A DNA stretch of 64,000 nucleotides, taken from Actinacidiphila glaucinigra (GTDB taxonomy: Bacteria; Actinomycetota; Actinomycetes; Streptomycetales; Streptomycetaceae). The DNA is taken from positions 12,125 to 76,124 of the forward strand of contig NZ_FZOF01000025.1 in NCBI RefSeq assembly GCF_900188405.1. The letters are read 5' to 3'. The translations under genes were made by a program, and so were the position numbers. Position 1 is the stretch's first letter; each line of letters opens with the position of its first letter. Of this stretch, positions 34,946-45,752 are shown one piece after another. A model generated the notes under the pieces. That model did not search any database and had not been told where the DNA came from. It saw only the letters and a program-made list of their open reading frames with translations.

Positions 34946-36706
34946 GTGGCAGCACCGAAGAGGGGCCGTAGGCCCTCGGGGAGCCAGGGATACCCCGGGC
35001 GGGCGCTGGCAGTGATCCTGCTGGCCATCGTGGCGCTCACCGGAGGGATGTTCCTCTCCGGCCACACCACCCCCCGGCTGGGCATCGACCTCGCCGGCGG
35101 TACGAGCATCACGTTGACGGCCAAGAGCGACCAGGTCGGCGCGATCAACAAGACCAACATGGAGACCGCCAAGTCGATCATCGACCGGCGTGTCAACGGT
35201 CTGGGTGTCTCGGAAGCCGAAAGCCAGATCCAGGGCGACCGGAACATCATCGTCAACATCCCCAAGGGCACCAACGCCGCGCAGGCCGAGCAGCAGGTCG
35301 GCACCACCGCCCAGCTCTACTTCCGGCCCGTGCTCGCCGAGGTGGCCAACACCCCGGCGACCCCGGCCTCGCCGAGCGGCAGCCCCTCGGGCTCGCCCTC
35401 CTCCCCGGCATCGCCGTCCGCGAGCGCCTCGACCGGCGCCAAGGTCTCCGGTTCCCCGTCCGCGAGCGCCTCGACGCAGGGCCGCGCCGTCACCGACGCG
35501 CTGAAGGCCTCGTCGACGCCGTCCGCCCCCGCCTCGGGCGCGCCCTCGCCGAACCCGTCGCCCTCGGCGAGCACCGCGGCCCCGGGCAGCGCGCTGGACA
35601 CCTCCATCCCCGAGGAACTGCAGGCGAAGCTCGCCGCGCTGGACTGCTCCGACGCGAAGACGCGCGCCAACCTGAACCTCAAGGCCAAGCCGACGGACAA
35701 GATCGTCGCGTGCAACCAGGACGGCACCGCCAAGTACGCCCTCGGCCCCGCCGCGGTGGACGGCAAGAACGTCAGCAAGGCCGCCGCGCAGTTCGACACC
35801 CAGGGCGGCAACGGCTGGGTCGTCACCCTGAACTTCGACGGCGCCGGCTCCAAGGCCTTCTCGAAGATCACCTCGCAGCTCTCCCAGCAGCAGCCGCCGA
35901 ACAACCAGTTCGCGATCGTGCTGGACAACGAGGTCGTCTCCGCCCCCTCGGTGAACCAGACCCTGAGCGGCAGCGCCGAGATCTACGGCAGCTTCACCCA
36001 GGAGAGCTCGGAGGAGCTCGCCAACGTCCTGTCCTACGGCTCCCTGCCGCTGACCTTCGACAAGTCGGACGTCACCAAGGTGTCGGCGGCGGTCGGCGGC
36101 GAGCAGCTGCACGGCGGTCTCATCGCCGGCGGCGTCGGCCTCGCCCTGGTCGTGCTCTACCTGGTCGCCTACTACCGCGGCCTGAGCTTCGTGGCGATCC
36201 TGAGCCTCATCGTCTCGGCGATCCTCACCTACGAGATCATGACGCTGCTCGGCCCGGCCATCGGCTTCGCGCTGAACCTGCCCGCGGTCTGCGGCGCCAT
36301 CGTCGCCATCGGCATCACCGCCGACTCGTTCATCGTCTTCTTCGAACGCATCCGTGACGAGCTGCGCGAGGGCCGCTCCCTGCAGCCGGCCGTCGCCCGC
36401 GGCTGGCCGCGCGCCCGCCGCACGATCCTCGTCTCGGACTTCGTGTCGTTCCTGTCCGCCGCCGTGCTCTTCGTCGTCTCGGTCGGCAAGGTGCAGGGCT
36501 TCGCGTTCACCCTCGGCCTGACGACGCTGCTCGACGTGGCCGTGGTGTTCCTCTTCACCAAGCCGCTGATGACGATCCTGGCCCGCAAGAAGTTCTACGC
36601 CGGCGGACACCCCTGGTCCGGGCTCGACCCGCGTGCCCTGGGCGTCAACCCCCCGCTGCGCCGCACCCGCCGCCCCGCGGCCCGTACCGACGTCAAGGAG
36701 GCCTGA
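34946..36706 (+). CDS. secD: Protein translocase subunit SecD
   Basis: The 586-aa proton-driven translocase subunit has TM1 near 20-37 (LAVILLAIVALTGGMFL) and DLAGGTSITL at the start of the periplasmic domain. The P1 head contains a low-complexity Ser/Pro/Ala/Gly linker at about residues 130-215 that is longer than in most bacteria but usual in streptomycetes. TM2-6 with the catalytic region around FVAILSLIVSAILTYEIMTLLG lie in the C-terminal third. GTG at 34946 with GAGAAGG ahead. The stop overlaps secF by one base. Confidence 0.96.
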   Translation: MAAPKRGRRPSGSQGYPGRALAVILLAIVALTGGMFLSGHTTPRLGIDLAGGTSITLTAKSDQVGAINKTNMETAKSIIDRRVNGLGVSEAESQIQGDRNIIVNIPKGTNAAQAEQQVGTTAQLYFRPVLAEVANTPATPASPSGSPSGSPSSPASPSASASTGAKVSGSPSASASTQGRAVTDALKASSTPSAPASGAPSPNPSPSASTAAPGSALDTSIPEELQAKLAALDCSDAKTRANLNLKAKPTDKIVACNQDGTAKYALGPAAVDGKNVSKAAAQFDTQGGNGWVVTLNFDGAGSKAFSKITSQLSQQQPPNNQFAIVLDNEVVSAPSVNQTLSGSAEIYGSFTQESSEELANVLSYGSLPLTFDKSDVTKVSAAVGGEQLHGGLIAGGVGLALVVLYLVAYYRGLSFVAILSLIVSAILTYEIMTLLGPAIGFALNLPAVCGAIVAIGITADSFIVFFERIRDELREGRSLQPAVARGWPRARRTILVSDFVSFLSAAVLFVVSVGKVQGFAFTLGLTTLLDVAVVFLFTKPLMTILARKKFYAGGHPWSGLDPRALGVNPPLRRTRRPAARTDVKEA

Positions 36707-37848
36707 TGTCCCGGCTCGGTAACCTCGGGCACCGCCTGCACCGAGGCGAGATCTCCTACGACTTCGTCGGCCACCGCAAGCTCTGGTACGGCGTCTCGGT
36801 CCTCATCACCATCGCGGCGATCGTCGGTCTCGCCGTGAACGGACTCAAGCTCGGCATCGAGTTCTCCGGCGGCGCGGTCTTCACCACCCCGAAGACCGAG
36901 ATGTCGGTCAGCCAGGTCCAGGAGAAGGTCGCCGACAACACCGGCGGCCACCAGGCCATCGTGCAGAAGCTCGGCTCCGGCGCCGTCCGCATCCAGATCA
37001 GCGACATCTCGCTCAACGAGGCGAAGGAGATCCAGGGCGAGATCGCCACGGATCTCAACGTCAAGGCGAACGACATCGACCCGCAGATCATCGGTCCGAG
37101 CTGGGGCGACGAGATCTCCAAGAAGGCCTTCCAGGGCCTGGTGATCTTCATGGTCCTGGTGACGATCTACCTGGCGATCGCCTTCGAGTGGCGCAAGGCC
37201 GTGGCGGCCCTGATCGCCCTCATCCACGACCTCACGATCACCATCGGCGTGTACGCGATCGTGGGCTTCGAGGTCACGCCCGGCACGGTGATCGGTCTGC
37301 TGACCGTCCTCGGCTACTCCCTCTACGACACCGTCGTCGTCTTCGACGGTCTGAAGGAGTCCACCAAGGACATCACCAAGCAGAACCGCTACACGTACAG
37401 CGAGCTGGCCAACCGCAGCCTCAACCAGACCCTGGTGCGTTCGATCAACACCACGGTCGTGGCGCTGCTGCCGGTGGCGGGCCTGCTCTTCGTCGGTGGC
37501 GGCCTGCTCGGCGCCGGCATGCTCAACGACATCGCCCTGTCGCTCTTCGTCGGCCTCACCGCCGGTGCGTACTCCTCGATCTTCATCGCGACCCCGCTGG
37601 TCGCGGACCTCAAGGAGCGCGACCCGCAGATGAAGGCGCTGCGCAAGCGCGTGCTCGCCAAGCGCGCCGCCGACGCCCGCCGTGGCGGCGACGCCGAGGA
37701 CGAGGCGCAGGACGCGTCCCCCGCGGACGGGGACGCGGACGGCGAGTCGGACGAGGACGCCCACGCGGGCGCCGTCGTCGGCAGTCAGCGCAACCAGCCG
37801 GCCCGCAACAACCGCGGCCGCAACCGTCCCTCCGGCAAGCGCCGCTGA
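36706..37848 (+). CDS. secF: Protein translocase subunit SecF
   Basis: The 380-aa partner of SecD contains LGIEFSGGAVF after TM1 and five more helices, with LGYSLYDTVVVFDGLKE (the SecF Asp motif) and the RSINTTVVALLPVAGL block. The tail after about 310 is hydrophilic and charged (Arg/Ala/Asp rich), ending in an RNNRGRNRPSGKRR-type basic stretch, a lineage-specific addition. ATG at 36706 shares a base with the secD stop, so SecD and SecF are made in equal amounts. Confidence 0.96.
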   Translation: MSRLGNLGHRLHRGEISYDFVGHRKLWYGVSVLITIAAIVGLAVNGLKLGIEFSGGAVFTTPKTEMSVSQVQEKVADNTGGHQAIVQKLGSGAVRIQISDISLNEAKEIQGEIATDLNVKANDIDPQIIGPSWGDEISKKAFQGLVIFMVLVTIYLAIAFEWRKAVAALIALIHDLTITIGVYAIVGFEVTPGTVIGLLTVLGYSLYDTVVVFDGLKESTKDITKQNRYTYSELANRSLNQTLVRSINTTVVALLPVAGLLFVGGGLLGAGMLNDIALSLFVGLTAGAYSSIFIATPLVADLKERDPQMKALRKRVLAKRAADARRGGDAEDEAQDASPADGDADGESDEDAHAGAVVGSQRNQPARNNRGRNRPSGKRR

Positions 37849-37903
37849 GGACGCGGCGGACGACGGACGAGACACAGCGGACGAGCACCGAGGAACACAG
37901 CCG

Positions 37904-38464
37904 ATGACCACGACGGACGCCACCCCGGAGGGGCTGCGCAGCCTGCTGCTCAGCCGTATCCGGGACGTGCCCGACCACCCCAGGCCGGGAGTGATGTTCA
38001 AGGACATCACCCCGCTGCTGGCCGATCCCGCGGCGTTCAACGCGCTGATCGACGCCCTGGCCGGACTCTGCGTCCGGCACGGCGCCGACAAGGTCGTCGG
38101 CCTCGAGGCGCGCGGGTTCATCCTCGCCGCCCCGGCAGCCGCCCGCGCAGGGCTCGGGTTCGTGCCCGTGCGCAAGGCGGGCAAGCTGCCCGGGCAGACG
38201 CTGGGACAGGCGTACGAGCTGGAGTACGGCACCGCCGAGATCGAGGTCCACCAGGACGCCTTCTCGGCCGGTGACCGGGTCCTGGTCATCGACGACGTGC
38301 TCGCCACCGGCGGTACGGCCCAGGCGTCCCTGGAGCTGATCCGCCGTACCGGCGCCGAGGTCGCGGGTGTCGCGGTCCTCCTGGAGCTGGGCTTCCTCGG
38401 CGGCCGCGCCCGCCTCGCCCCGTCCCTCGCCGGCGCCCCTCTGGAGGCGCTGATCGCCGTCTGA
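37904..38464 (+). CDS. apt: Adenine phosphoribosyltransferase
   Basis: The 186-aa type I phosphoribosyltransferase salvages adenine to AMP using PRPP. The PRPP loop is [14 protein letters not shown], and FKDITPLL and LEARGFI are Apt-specific. ATG at 37904 with GAGG about 10 bases ahead. It lies between secF and relA, as in other actinobacteria, where purine salvage and ppGpp synthesis genes are neighbours. Confidence 0.96.
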   Translation: MTTTDATPEGLRSLLLSRIRDVPDHPRPGVMFKDITPLLADPAAFNALIDALAGLCVRHGADKVVGLEARGFILAAPAAARAGLGFVPVRKAGKLPGQTLGQAYELEYGTAEIEVHQDAFSAGDRVLVIDDVLATGGTAQASLELIRRTGAEVAGVAVLLELGFLGGRARLAPSLAGAPLEALIAV

Positions 38465-38476
38465 GCCACTGGCTCG

Positions 38477-38526
38477 CCGGAGGCGGGCTCCCGGGCCGCG
38501 GAAGCGGTTCGGGAGCCCGCCTCCGG
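38477..38526 (+). terminator. Terminator hairpin after apt
   Basis: A perfect 17-bp stem (38477-38493 with 38510-38526) encloses a 16-base loop. It separates apt from relA, so relA likely has its own promoter. Confidence 0.8.
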
Positions 38527-38648
38527 GCGTTGCGGGGGGTCCACGGGGCGGACGGGACGCGGTGCACCCGCTCAGATCGCTACCATGGTGTCTCGGAACT
38601 TCCCTCCTCGCCCGTCTTCCGGCCGGGAGGGGACCAGAAGGAGTGCCC

Positions 38649-41150
38649 TTGCAAGAAGAGGCCAGGCAGGCTCAGCCGATGACCGCCGAAGACGGGAAGA
38701 AGCAGGCGGCTTCCCTCTCCACGGCTCCTCCCGTCGCGCCCGCCGCACCGGCCGCACCCGCGGAGGGCAAGGCCGCCAAGCCCGCTCCCGCCGCCCCCGC
38801 GACCCCGGCCGCCCGGCCCGTACGCACTCCCGGGAGCGTGGCCCCCAACCGGCCCGCCACCTCGTCCAACCGCGTCCGCGCCCGCCTCGCCCGGCTCGGT
38901 GTGCAGCGCTCCAGCCCGTACAACCCCGTCCTGGAGCCCCTGCTGCGCATAGTGCGCAGCAACGACCCCAAGGGCGACCCGTCGCAGCTGCGCCAGATCG
39001 AGCGCGCCTACCAGGTCGCCGAGCGGTGGCACCGGGGACAGAAGCGCAAGAGCGGCGACCCGTACATCACGCACCCGCTCGCGGTCACCACGATCCTGGC
39101 CGAGCTGGGCATGGACCCGGCGACACTGATGGCCGGGCTGCTGCACGACACCGTCGAGGACACCGAGTACGGCCTCGACGCGCTGCGCCGCGACTTCGGC
39201 GACTCCGTCGCCCTGCTGGTGGACGGCGTCACCAAGCTGGACAAGGTCAAGTTCGGCGAGGCCGCGCAGGCCGAGACGGTGCGCAAGATGGTCGTCGCCA
39301 TGGCGAAGGACCCGCGCGTGCTGGTCATCAAGCTCGCCGACCGCCTGCACAACATGCGCACCATGCGCTACCTCAAGCGGGAGAAGCAGGAGAAGAAGGC
39401 CCGCGAGACGCTGGAGATCTACGCCCCGCTGGCGCACCGGCTGGGCATGAACACCATCAAGTGGGAGCTGGAGGACCTCGCCTTCGCGATCCTCTACCCC
39501 AAGATGTACGACGAGATCGTCCGGCTGGTCGCCGAGCGCGCCCCCAAGCGGGACGAGTACCTGGCGGTCGTCACCGACCAGGTGCAGCAGGACCTGCGCG
39601 CCGCCCGCATCAAGGCGACCGTCACGGGCCGCCCCAAGCACTACTACAGCGTCTACCAGAAGATGATCGTGCGGGGCCGGGACTTCGCCGAGATCTACGA
39701 CCTGGTGGGCATCCGCGTCCTCGTCGACACCGTCCGCGACTGCTACGCGGCGCTGGGCACCATCCACGCGCGGTGGAACCCGGTGCCGGGGCGGTTCAAG
39801 GACTACATCGCGATGCCCAAGTTCAACATGTACCAGTCGCTCCACACGACGGTCATCGGGCCCAGCGGCAAGCCGGTCGAGATCCAGATCCGCACCTTCG
39901 ACATGCACCGCCGCGCCGAGTACGGCATCGCGGCGCACTGGAAGTACAAGCAGGAGGCCGTCGCCGGCGCCTCCAAGGTGCGTACCGACAGCCCGAAGTC
40001 CGCCAAGAAGGACGACGCCGTCAACGACATGGCGTGGCTGCGGCAGTTGCTCGACTGGCAGAAGGAGACGGAGGACCCGGGCGAGTTCCTGGAGTCGCTG
40101 CGCTTCGACCTGTCCCGCAACGAGGTCTTCGTCTTCACCCCCAAGGGTGATGTCATCGCGCTGCCCGCCGGCGCGACCCCCGTCGACTTCGCGTACGCCG
40201 TCCACACCGAGGTCGGGCACCGCACGATAGGGGCGCGGGTCAACGGCCGCCTGGTGCCGCTGGAGTCGACCCTCGACAACGGCGACACGGTGGAGGTCTT
40301 CACCTCCAAGGCGGCGGGCGCCGGCCCGTCCCGCGACTGGCTCGGCTTCGTCAAGTCCCCGCGCGCCCGCAACAAGATCCGCGCCTGGTTCTCCAAGGAG
40401 CGCCGCGAGGAGGCCGTCGAGCAGGGCAAGGAAGCCATCGCCCGCGCGATGCGCAAGCAGAACCTGCCGATCCAGCGGGTGCTCACCGGCGACTCCCTGG
40501 TCACCCTCGCCCACGAGATGCGCTACCCCGACATCTCCGCGCTCTACGCGGCGATCGGCGAGGGGCACATCACCGCGCAGTCCGTCGTGCACAAGCTCGT
40601 CGAGGCACTGGGCGGCGAGGAGGGCGCGACCGAGGACATCGCCGAGATCACGACCCCCTCGCGCAGCCGCACCAAGCGGCGCTCGGCCGCCGACCCCGGT
40701 GTGATCGTCAAGGGCGAGAAGGACGTCTGGGTCAAGCTGTCCCGCTGCTGCACCCCGGTGCCGGGCGACCCGATCATCGGCTTCGTCACCCGCGGCAACG
40801 GCGTCTCCGTGCACCGGGCCGACTGCGTGAACGTCGAGTCGCTCTCGCAGCAGCCCGAGCGGATCATCGACGTCGAGTGGGCACCGACCCAGTCCTCGGT
40901 CTTCCTGGTCGCCATCCAGGTCGAGGCGCTGGACCGGTCCCGGTTGCTGTCGGACGTCACACGCGTCCTGTCCGACCAGCACGTCAACATCCTGTCCGCC
41001 GCCGTGCAGACCTCCCGCGACCGGGTGGCCACCTCGCGCTTCACCTTCGAGATGGGCGACCCCAAGCACCTCGGGCACGTCCTGAAGGCCGTACGCGGCG
41101 TCGAGGGCGTCTACGACGTCTACCGCGTGACGTCGGCGCGCCAGCGCTGA
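38649..41150 (+). CDS. relA: Bifunctional (p)ppGpp synthetase/hydrolase RelA
   Basis: The 833-aa Rsh protein has an N-terminal Ala/Pro-rich head of about 85 residues and an HD hydrolase domain (HDTVEDT, H166-D167, intact). The synthetase domain has [16 protein letters not shown] and [11 protein letters not shown] is around [22 protein letters not shown], a zinc-finger-like [10 protein letters not shown] segment follows, and a C-terminal ACT domain ends the protein. Both activities are therefore likely. I use the TTG at 38649 because AAGGAG lies 5 bases upstream; an ATG at 38679 and a GTG at 38643 are alternatives. Confidence 0.95.
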   Translation: MQEEARQAQPMTAEDGKKQAASLSTAPPVAPAAPAAPAEGKAAKPAPAAPATPAARPVRTPGSVAPNRPATSSNRVRARLARLGVQRSSPYNPVLEPLLRIVRSNDPKGDPSQLRQIERAYQVAERWHRGQKRKSGDPYITHPLAVTTILAELGMDPATLMAGLLHDTVEDTEYGLDALRRDFGDSVALLVDGVTKLDKVKFGEAAQAETVRKMVVAMAKDPRVLVIKLADRLHNMRTMRYLKREKQEKKARETLEIYAPLAHRLGMNTIKWELEDLAFAILYPKMYDEIVRLVAERAPKRDEYLAVVTDQVQQDLRAARIKATVTGRPKHYYSVYQKMIVRGRDFAEIYDLVGIRVLVDTVRDCYAALGTIHARWNPVPGRFKDYIAMPKFNMYQSLHTTVIGPSGKPVEIQIRTFDMHRRAEYGIAAHWKYKQEAVAGASKVRTDSPKSAKKDDAVNDMAWLRQLLDWQKETEDPGEFLESLRFDLSRNEVFVFTPKGDVIALPAGATPVDFAYAVHTEVGHRTIGARVNGRLVPLESTLDNGDTVEVFTSKAAGAGPSRDWLGFVKSPRARNKIRAWFSKERREEAVEQGKEAIARAMRKQNLPIQRVLTGDSLVTLAHEMRYPDISALYAAIGEGHITAQSVVHKLVEALGGEEGATEDIAEITTPSRSRTKRRSAADPGVIVKGEKDVWVKLSRCCTPVPGDPIIGFVTRGNGVSVHRADCVNVESLSQQPERIIDVEWAPTQSSVFLVAIQVEALDRSRLLSDVTRVLSDQHVNILSAAVQTSRDRVATSRFTFEMGDPKHLGHVLKAVRGVEGVYDVYRVTSARQR

Positions 41151-41156
41151 CGCAGA

Positions 41157-41201
41157 CACGGCGAAGGGCCCGTACGCCTCGCGTACGGGCCCTTCGCCGT
41201 G
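41157..41201. terminator. Bidirectional terminator between relA and the DUF349 gene
   Basis: A perfect 20-bp inverted repeat (41157-41176 with 41182-41201) with a 5-base loop begins 7 bases past relA and ends 25 bases before the convergent gene's stop. Confidence 0.9.
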
Positions 41202-41225
41202 GTCCGGGTGAAGCCGGGGCGGGAC

Positions 41226-42455
41226 TCAGCCGCCGAACTCGTCCAGCGACTTGAGGGCCTGGTCGAGCAGCGCCTGGCGCCCGTCCAGCTCCCGCTGCAG
41301 CTTGTCGGCCCTGGAGTTGTTGCCCGCCGCCCGCGCCGTCTCGATCTGCTCACGCAGCTTGTCGACGGCCGCCTGCAGCTGCCCGGTCAGGCCCGCGGCA
41401 CGCGCCCTCGCCTCGGGGTTGGTGCGGCGCCACTCGGACTCCTCGGCCTCCTGGATCGCGCGCTCCACCGCGTGCATACGGCCCTCGATGCGCGGCCGGG
41501 CGTCGCGCGGCACGTGGCCGATGGCCTCCCAGCGCTCGTTGATGCCGCGGAAGGCCGCGCGCGCCGCCTTCAGGTCGGTGACCGGGAGCAGCTTCTCGGC
41601 CTCGATGGCCAGCTCCTCCTTCAGCGTGAGGTTCTCGCGCTGCTCGGTGTCGCGCTCGGCGAAGACCTCGGAGCGGGCCGCGAAGAAGACGTCCTGGGCG
41701 CCGCGGAAGCGGTTCCACAGGTCGTCCTCCGCCTCGCGCTGGGCGCGGCCGGCGGCCTTCCAGTCGGTCATCAGCTCGCGGTAGCGCGCCGCCGTCGGGC
41801 CCCAGTCGGTGGAGCCGGAGAGCGCCTGCGCCTCCTCCACCAGCTTCTCCTTGCGGCGGCGGGCGTCCTCGCGCTGCGCGTCGAGCGCCGCGAAGTGGGC
41901 CTTGCGCCGCTTGGAGAAGACCGAACGGGCGTGGCTGAAGCGGTGCCACAGCTCGTCGTCGGTCTTGCGGTCCAGCCGGGGCAGGCCCTTCCAGATGTCG
42001 ACCAGGGCGCGCAGCCGCTCGCCGGCGGCCCGCCACTGCTCGCTCTGCGCCAGCTGCTCGGCCTCGGTGACCAGGTCGTCCTTGGCCGTCCTGGCCTCCT
42101 CCGAGGCCTTGGCCTTGGCGACCTTGCGCTCCTCGCGGCGCGCGTCGACCTGCTCGGTCAGCGCGTCCAGCCGCTTGGCCAGCGCGGCCAGGTCGCCCAC
42201 GGCGTGCGCCTCGGTCACCGCGGCGCGCAGGTGCTCGATGGCGGTCAACGCGTCCTTGGGGGCCAGGTCGGTGGTCTTCACCCGGCGTTCGAGGAGGCCG
42301 ATCTCGACGACGAGGCCCTCGTATTTCCGCTCGAAGTAGGCCAGCGCCTCCTCAGGGGAGCCTGCCTGCCACGAGCCGACTTCGCGCTCGCCATCGGCCG
42401 TACGCACGTACACGGTCCCCGTCTCGTCGACGCGGCCCCACGGGTCGCTGCTCAC
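41226..42455 (-). CDS. DUF349 domain protein
   Basis: The 409-aa protein, largely alpha-helical and charged, contains repeated DUF349 units with the recurrent WKxxGxxxRxxxxxLWxRFxxAxxxFF pattern (for example DLWNRFRGAQDVFFAARSE, and near it DELWHRFSHARSVFSKRRK). Long coiled-coil stretches connect them. The function is unsettled; the family is conserved in actinobacteria and Proteobacteria. The GTG at 42455 has GGAGGAGG ahead, and the N-terminus SSDPWGRVDETGTVYV is conserved in actinobacteria. Confidence 0.9.
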   Translation of the reverse strand: MSSDPWGRVDETGTVYVRTADGEREVGSWQAGSPEEALAYFERKYEGLVVEIGLLERRVKTTDLAPKDALTAIEHLRAAVTEAHAVGDLAALAKRLDALTEQVDARREERKVAKAKASEEARTAKDDLVTEAEQLAQSEQWRAAGERLRALVDIWKGLPRLDRKTDDELWHRFSHARSVFSKRRKAHFAALDAQREDARRRKEKLVEEAQALSGSTDWGPTAARYRELMTDWKAAGRAQREAEDDLWNRFRGAQDVFFAARSEVFAERDTEQRENLTLKEELAIEAEKLLPVTDLKAARAAFRGINERWEAIGHVPRDARPRIEGRMHAVERAIQEAEESEWRRTNPEARARAAGLTGQLQAAVDKLREQIETARAAGNNSRADKLQRELDGRQALLDQALKSLDEFGG

Positions 42456-42675
42456 AGCGCCTCCTCCACGTGATGCCCGGCCGTCGCACGGCTCGCGGGC
42501 ATCGTCCACAGTTCCATTCGGCCGGGCCGTGCCCAGGCCGGTCCGACGGTCCGCTCACATCCATGGTGCAGCCGTCGGAGCAGGCACCCTACACAACGCC
42601 AACATAGGCGACCGGTGCCCCGGCTGTCCGCATCCCGCACCCGCGAAATTAACCCGCGGGTGCGGGACGCGGCGG

Positions 42676-43500
42676 TCAGGACTTCCCGACCGTCGCCTTG
42701 TTGATCACCACGGTGGCGTTCGGGGCACCGTCACCGGCGCCGGTCGACTCGCCCGCGGCGGAGATCTTGTCCAGCACCTTCATGCCGGCCGCGCTGATCG
42801 TCCCGAACGGGGTGTAGTTCGGCGGCAGCGGGCTGTCCTTGTAGACCAGGAAGAACTGGCTTCCGCCGGTGTGCGCCTGTCCGGTGTTGGCCATGGCCAC
42901 CGTGCCCGCCGGGTACGTACCGCCGGCGATCTCCTTCGCCTTCAGGTTCTCGTCCGGGATGGTGTAGCCCGGACCGCCCGTGCCCTGGCCCGTCGGGTCG
43001 CCGCACTGCAGCACGTAGATGCCGCTGGTGGTGAGCCGGTGGCACTTGGTGTGGTCGAAGTAGCCCTTGCCGGCCAGGAACGCGAAGGAGTTGACCGTGT
43101 GCGGGGCGTTCTTCGCGTCGAGGTCCAGCGCGATGTCGCCGCAGGTCGTCTGGAGCGCGAGGGTGTACTTCGCCGCGGTGTCGACGGTGACCGCGGGCTC
43201 CTTCTTCCACTGCTCCGTGCCGGGGCTGCCCTCGGCCGGCTTGGTGCAGGGGTCGGGCGCCTTGCTCGGCTCCGCGGGGGTGGGGGAGGCGTCCGCGGAA
43301 GCGGCGTCGTCCTTCTTGGCGTCCGGGCTGAAGGCGCCGGCCGCCCAGGCCGTGGCGCCCGCCGCCAGGACGACCGCGAGCACGGCGGCGACCACCGCGT
43401 TGCGCCGCACGGTCTTGCGTTGGGCCTGCACACGGCGCTCGTGCTGCCGCTCGAACTTGTCCCGGGCGAGCTGGCGCCGCCGCTGATCCTTGGTGACCAC
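42676..43500 (-). CDS. Membrane-anchored peptidyl-prolyl cis-trans isomerase (cyclophilin)
   Basis: The 274-aa protein has a very basic cytoplasmic N-terminus (about 35 residues), one hydrophobic helix (NAVVAAVLAVVLAAGATAWAAGAF), an Asp/Ala/Pro-rich linker and a cyclophilin domain with TVNSFAFLAG, CHRLTTSGIYVLQCGDPTGQGTGGPGY and GSQFFLVY. The topology suggests an extracytoplasmic foldase anchored to the membrane. The start is the GTG at 43500 with GGGAGA ahead. It is divergent from the MBL gene and equivalent to the cyclophilin gene beside hisS in M. tuberculosis. Confidence 0.93.
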   Translation of the reverse strand: MVTKDQRRRQLARDKFERQHERRVQAQRKTVRRNAVVAAVLAVVLAAGATAWAAGAFSPDAKKDDAASADASPTPAEPSKAPDPCTKPAEGSPGTEQWKKEPAVTVDTAAKYTLALQTTCGDIALDLDAKNAPHTVNSFAFLAGKGYFDHTKCHRLTTSGIYVLQCGDPTGQGTGGPGYTIPDENLKAKEIAGGTYPAGTVAMANTGQAHTGGSQFFLVYKDSPLPPNYTPFGTISAAGMKVLDKISAAGESTGAGDGAPNATVVINKATVGKS

Positions 43501-43689
43501 TGAGCCGTCTCCCGATGCCTTCTGCTCGTCGCGTCCGAATGTGAGTACGCCGCCGATCTTCGCGCCCGGCGCACCCCTCAGTCCAGCGACGTTACTGGTT
43601 CGCGATGGCCGCGTTCCCGCCGGTAGGCTCGTGGGGCCGCCATCGTGCGGTACGACCTGCCGAGAACGACAGCCGACAGAAGGACGAAC

Positions 43690-44406
43690 GTGCTCATTGC
43701 CGGGTTCCCCGCCGGGGCCTGGGGCACCAACTGCTACGTGGTCGCCCCCGCCGCCGGTGAGGAGTGCGTGATCATCGACCCGGGCCACGAAGCGGCCCAG
43801 GGCGTCGAGGACACGCTCGCCAAACACCGTCTCAAGCCCGTCGCCGTCATCCTCACCCACGGCCATCTCGACCACACGGCATCGGTCGTCCCGGTCTGCG
43901 GGGCCCACGGCGTCCCGGCCTGGATCCACCCCCGGGACCGCTACATGCTCAACGATCCCGAGAAGGCCCTCGGCCGCTCGATCGGCGCGCAGCTGCTCGG
44001 CGGGCTCACCATCGGCGAGCCCGACGACCTGAAGGAGCTCACCGACGGCAGCACGCTGGCGCTCGCCGGTCTCGAGCTGTCCGTGGCGCACGCGCCCGGC
44101 CATACCGAGGGGTCGGTGACGTTCAGGCTCCCGGAGACGGCCGAGATCCCCTCGGTGTTCTTCTCGGGCGACCTGCTGTTCGCCGGCTCCGTAGGCCGCA
44201 CCGATCTGCCCGGCGGTTCCATGGACGAGCTGTACGTGTCGCTGGCCCGTGTGTGCCTGCCGCTCGACGACTCGACCGTGGTGCTGTCCGGCCACGGACC
44301 CCAGACGACCATCGGCCGTGAGCGCGCCACCAATCCGTATCTGGCGGAGGTGGCCCGCGGCCTCGGAGGGGACGACCACCCGTCCCCTCCGCGACGAGGA
44401 ATGTGA
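43690..44406 (+). CDS. MBL-fold metallohydrolase, glyoxalase II-like
   Basis: The 238-aa metallo-beta-lactamase-fold enzyme has HGHLDH (H57, H59, D61, H62), a later APGHTEGS histidine, FSGDLLF aspartate and SGHGPQT histidine, giving a complete binuclear metal site. The TNCYVV opening is typical of glyoxalase II-like proteins. The substrate is uncertain because many such proteins act on other thioesters. GTG at 43690 with AAGGA ahead. hisS starts 15 bases after its stop, so they are probably co-transcribed. Confidence 0.92.
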   Translation: MLIAGFPAGAWGTNCYVVAPAAGEECVIIDPGHEAAQGVEDTLAKHRLKPVAVILTHGHLDHTASVVPVCGAHGVPAWIHPRDRYMLNDPEKALGRSIGAQLLGGLTIGEPDDLKELTDGSTLALAGLELSVAHAPGHTEGSVTFRLPETAEIPSVFFSGDLLFAGSVGRTDLPGGSMDELYVSLARVCLPLDDSTVVLSGHGPQTTIGRERATNPYLAEVARGLGGDDHPSPPRRGM

Positions 44407-44420
44407 CGAGAGACCTCCCA

Positions 44421-45683
44421 GTGAGCACCTTCCAGGCCCCCAAGGGCACCTATGACCTCCTGCCGCCCGATTCCGCCGTGTTCCTGGCGGTCCGCGAGGC
44501 GCTCTCCGCGCCGCTGCGGCGGGCCGGCTACGGCTACGTCGAGACCCCCGGCTTCGAGCAGGTCGAGCTCTTCTCCCGCGGTGTCGGCGAGTCCACCGAC
44601 ATCGTGACCAAGGAGATGTACACCCTCACGACCAAGGGCGGTACGGAGCTGGCGCTGCGCCCCGAGGGCACCGCCTCCGTGCTGCGCGCCGCGCTGGAGG
44701 CCAACCTGCACAAGGCCGGCAATCTGCCGGTCAAGCTCTGGTACTCCGGCTCGTACTACCGCTACGAGCGGCCGCAGGCCGGGCGCTACCGGCACTTCTC
44801 CCAGGTCGGTGCCGAGGCGATCGGCGCCGAGGACCCGGCGCTGGACGCCGAGTTGATCATCCTGGCGGTGGACGCCTACCGCTCGCTCGGGCTGCGCACC
44901 TTCCGCCTGCTGCTCAACTCGCTGGGCGACCGCGAGTGCCGTCCGGTCTACCGGGCCGCCCTCCAGGACTTCCTGCGCGGCCTCGACCTCGACGAGGACA
45001 CCCGCCGGCGGATCGAGATCAACCCGCTGCGCGTCCTGGACGACAAGCGCGAGAGCGTACAGAAGCAGCTCGTCGGCGCGCCCATGATGCGCGATCACCT
45101 CTGCGAAGGGTGCAAGGCGTACCACGAGCAGGTGCGCGAGCTGCTGACGGCGGCGGGCGTGGAGTTCGAGGACGACCCCAAGCTGGTGCGCGGTCTGGAC
45201 TACTACACCCGCACCACCTTCGAGTTCGTCCACGACGGCCTCGGCTCGCAGTCCGCGGTCGGCGGCGGCGGCCGCTACGACGGCCTGTCCGAGATGATCG
45301 GCGGCCCCGAGCTGCCGTCGGTGGGCTGGGCGCTGGGTGTGGACCGTACGGTGCTGGCCCTCAAGGCCGAGGGGATCGAGCTGGAACTGCCCGCGCCCAC
45401 GCAGGTGTTCGCGGTGCCGATGGGCGAGGAGGCGCGCCGGGTGCTGTTCGGTGCCGTCACCGAGTTGCGCCGGGCGGGTGTCGCCACGGACTTCGCCTTC
45501 GGCGGCAAGGGCCTGAAGAACGCGATGAAGTCCGCCAACCGCTCGGGTGCGCGTCTCGCGATCGTCGCCGGCGAGCGCGACCTCGCCGAGGGCGTCGTGC
45601 AGGTCAAGGACCTGGAGAGCGGCGAGCAGAGCGCGGTGCCGCTCGACGGTGTCGTCGAGGCCGTGCGCGAGCGGCTCGCCTGA
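44421..45683 (+). CDS. hisS: Histidyl-tRNA synthetase
   Basis: The 420-aa class II synthetase contains [10 protein letters not shown] (N-terminal), [12 protein letters not shown] (motif 2 region), [32 protein letters not shown] (histidine-A-like signature), the glycine-rich GGGGRYDGL and a C-terminal anticodon-binding domain from about residue 325. The start is the GTG at 44421. A 200-bp stretch of the C-terminal domain (45377-45576) is repeated just downstream, but the gene itself is intact through its stop at 45683. Confidence 0.97.
   Translation: MSTFQAPKGTYDLLPPDSAVFLAVREALSAPLRRAGYGYVETPGFEQVELFSRGVGESTDIVTKEMYTLTTKGGTELALRPEGTASVLRAALEANLHKAGNLPVKLWYSGSYYRYERPQAGRYRHFSQVGAEAIGAEDPALDAELIILAVDAYRSLGLRTFRLLLNSLGDRECRPVYRAALQDFLRGLDLDEDTRRRIEINPLRVLDDKRESVQKQLVGAPMMRDHLCEGCKAYHEQVRELLTAAGVEFEDDPKLVRGLDYYTRTTFEFVHDGLGSQSAVGGGGRYDGLSEMIGGPELPSVGWALGVDRTVLALKAEGIELELPAPTQVFAVPMGEEARRVLFGAVTELRRAGVATDFAFGGKGLKNAMKSANRSGARLAIVAGERDLAEGVVQVKDLESGEQSAVPLDGVVEAVRERLA
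45377..45576 (+). repeat. Source copy of the 200-bp hisS direct repeat
   Basis: These 200 bases inside hisS recur without any difference, in the same orientation, at 45779-45978 (offset 402). They encode the first two-thirds of the anticodon-binding domain, including [13 protein letters not shown] and [13 protein letters not shown]. Confidence 0.97.
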
Positions 45684-45698
45684 ACCGTACGCGGTGAC

Positions 45699-45734
45699 GC
45701 GGCCGGCCGGTGGGTGCTCCCGCCGGCCGGCCGC
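45699..45734 (+). terminator. Terminator hairpin after hisS
   Basis: GCGGCCGGCCGG (45699-45710) pairs with CCGGCCGGCCGC (45723-45734) around a 12-base loop, 16 bases past hisS. Confidence 0.75.
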
Positions 45735-45752
45735 GCCGTCGGCGCGTCGGCC

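Noticed and set aside
38580-41159. An 859-codon minus-strand frame opposite relA
   Set aside because: Antisense shadow; RelA on the plus strand has all Rsh domains in order.
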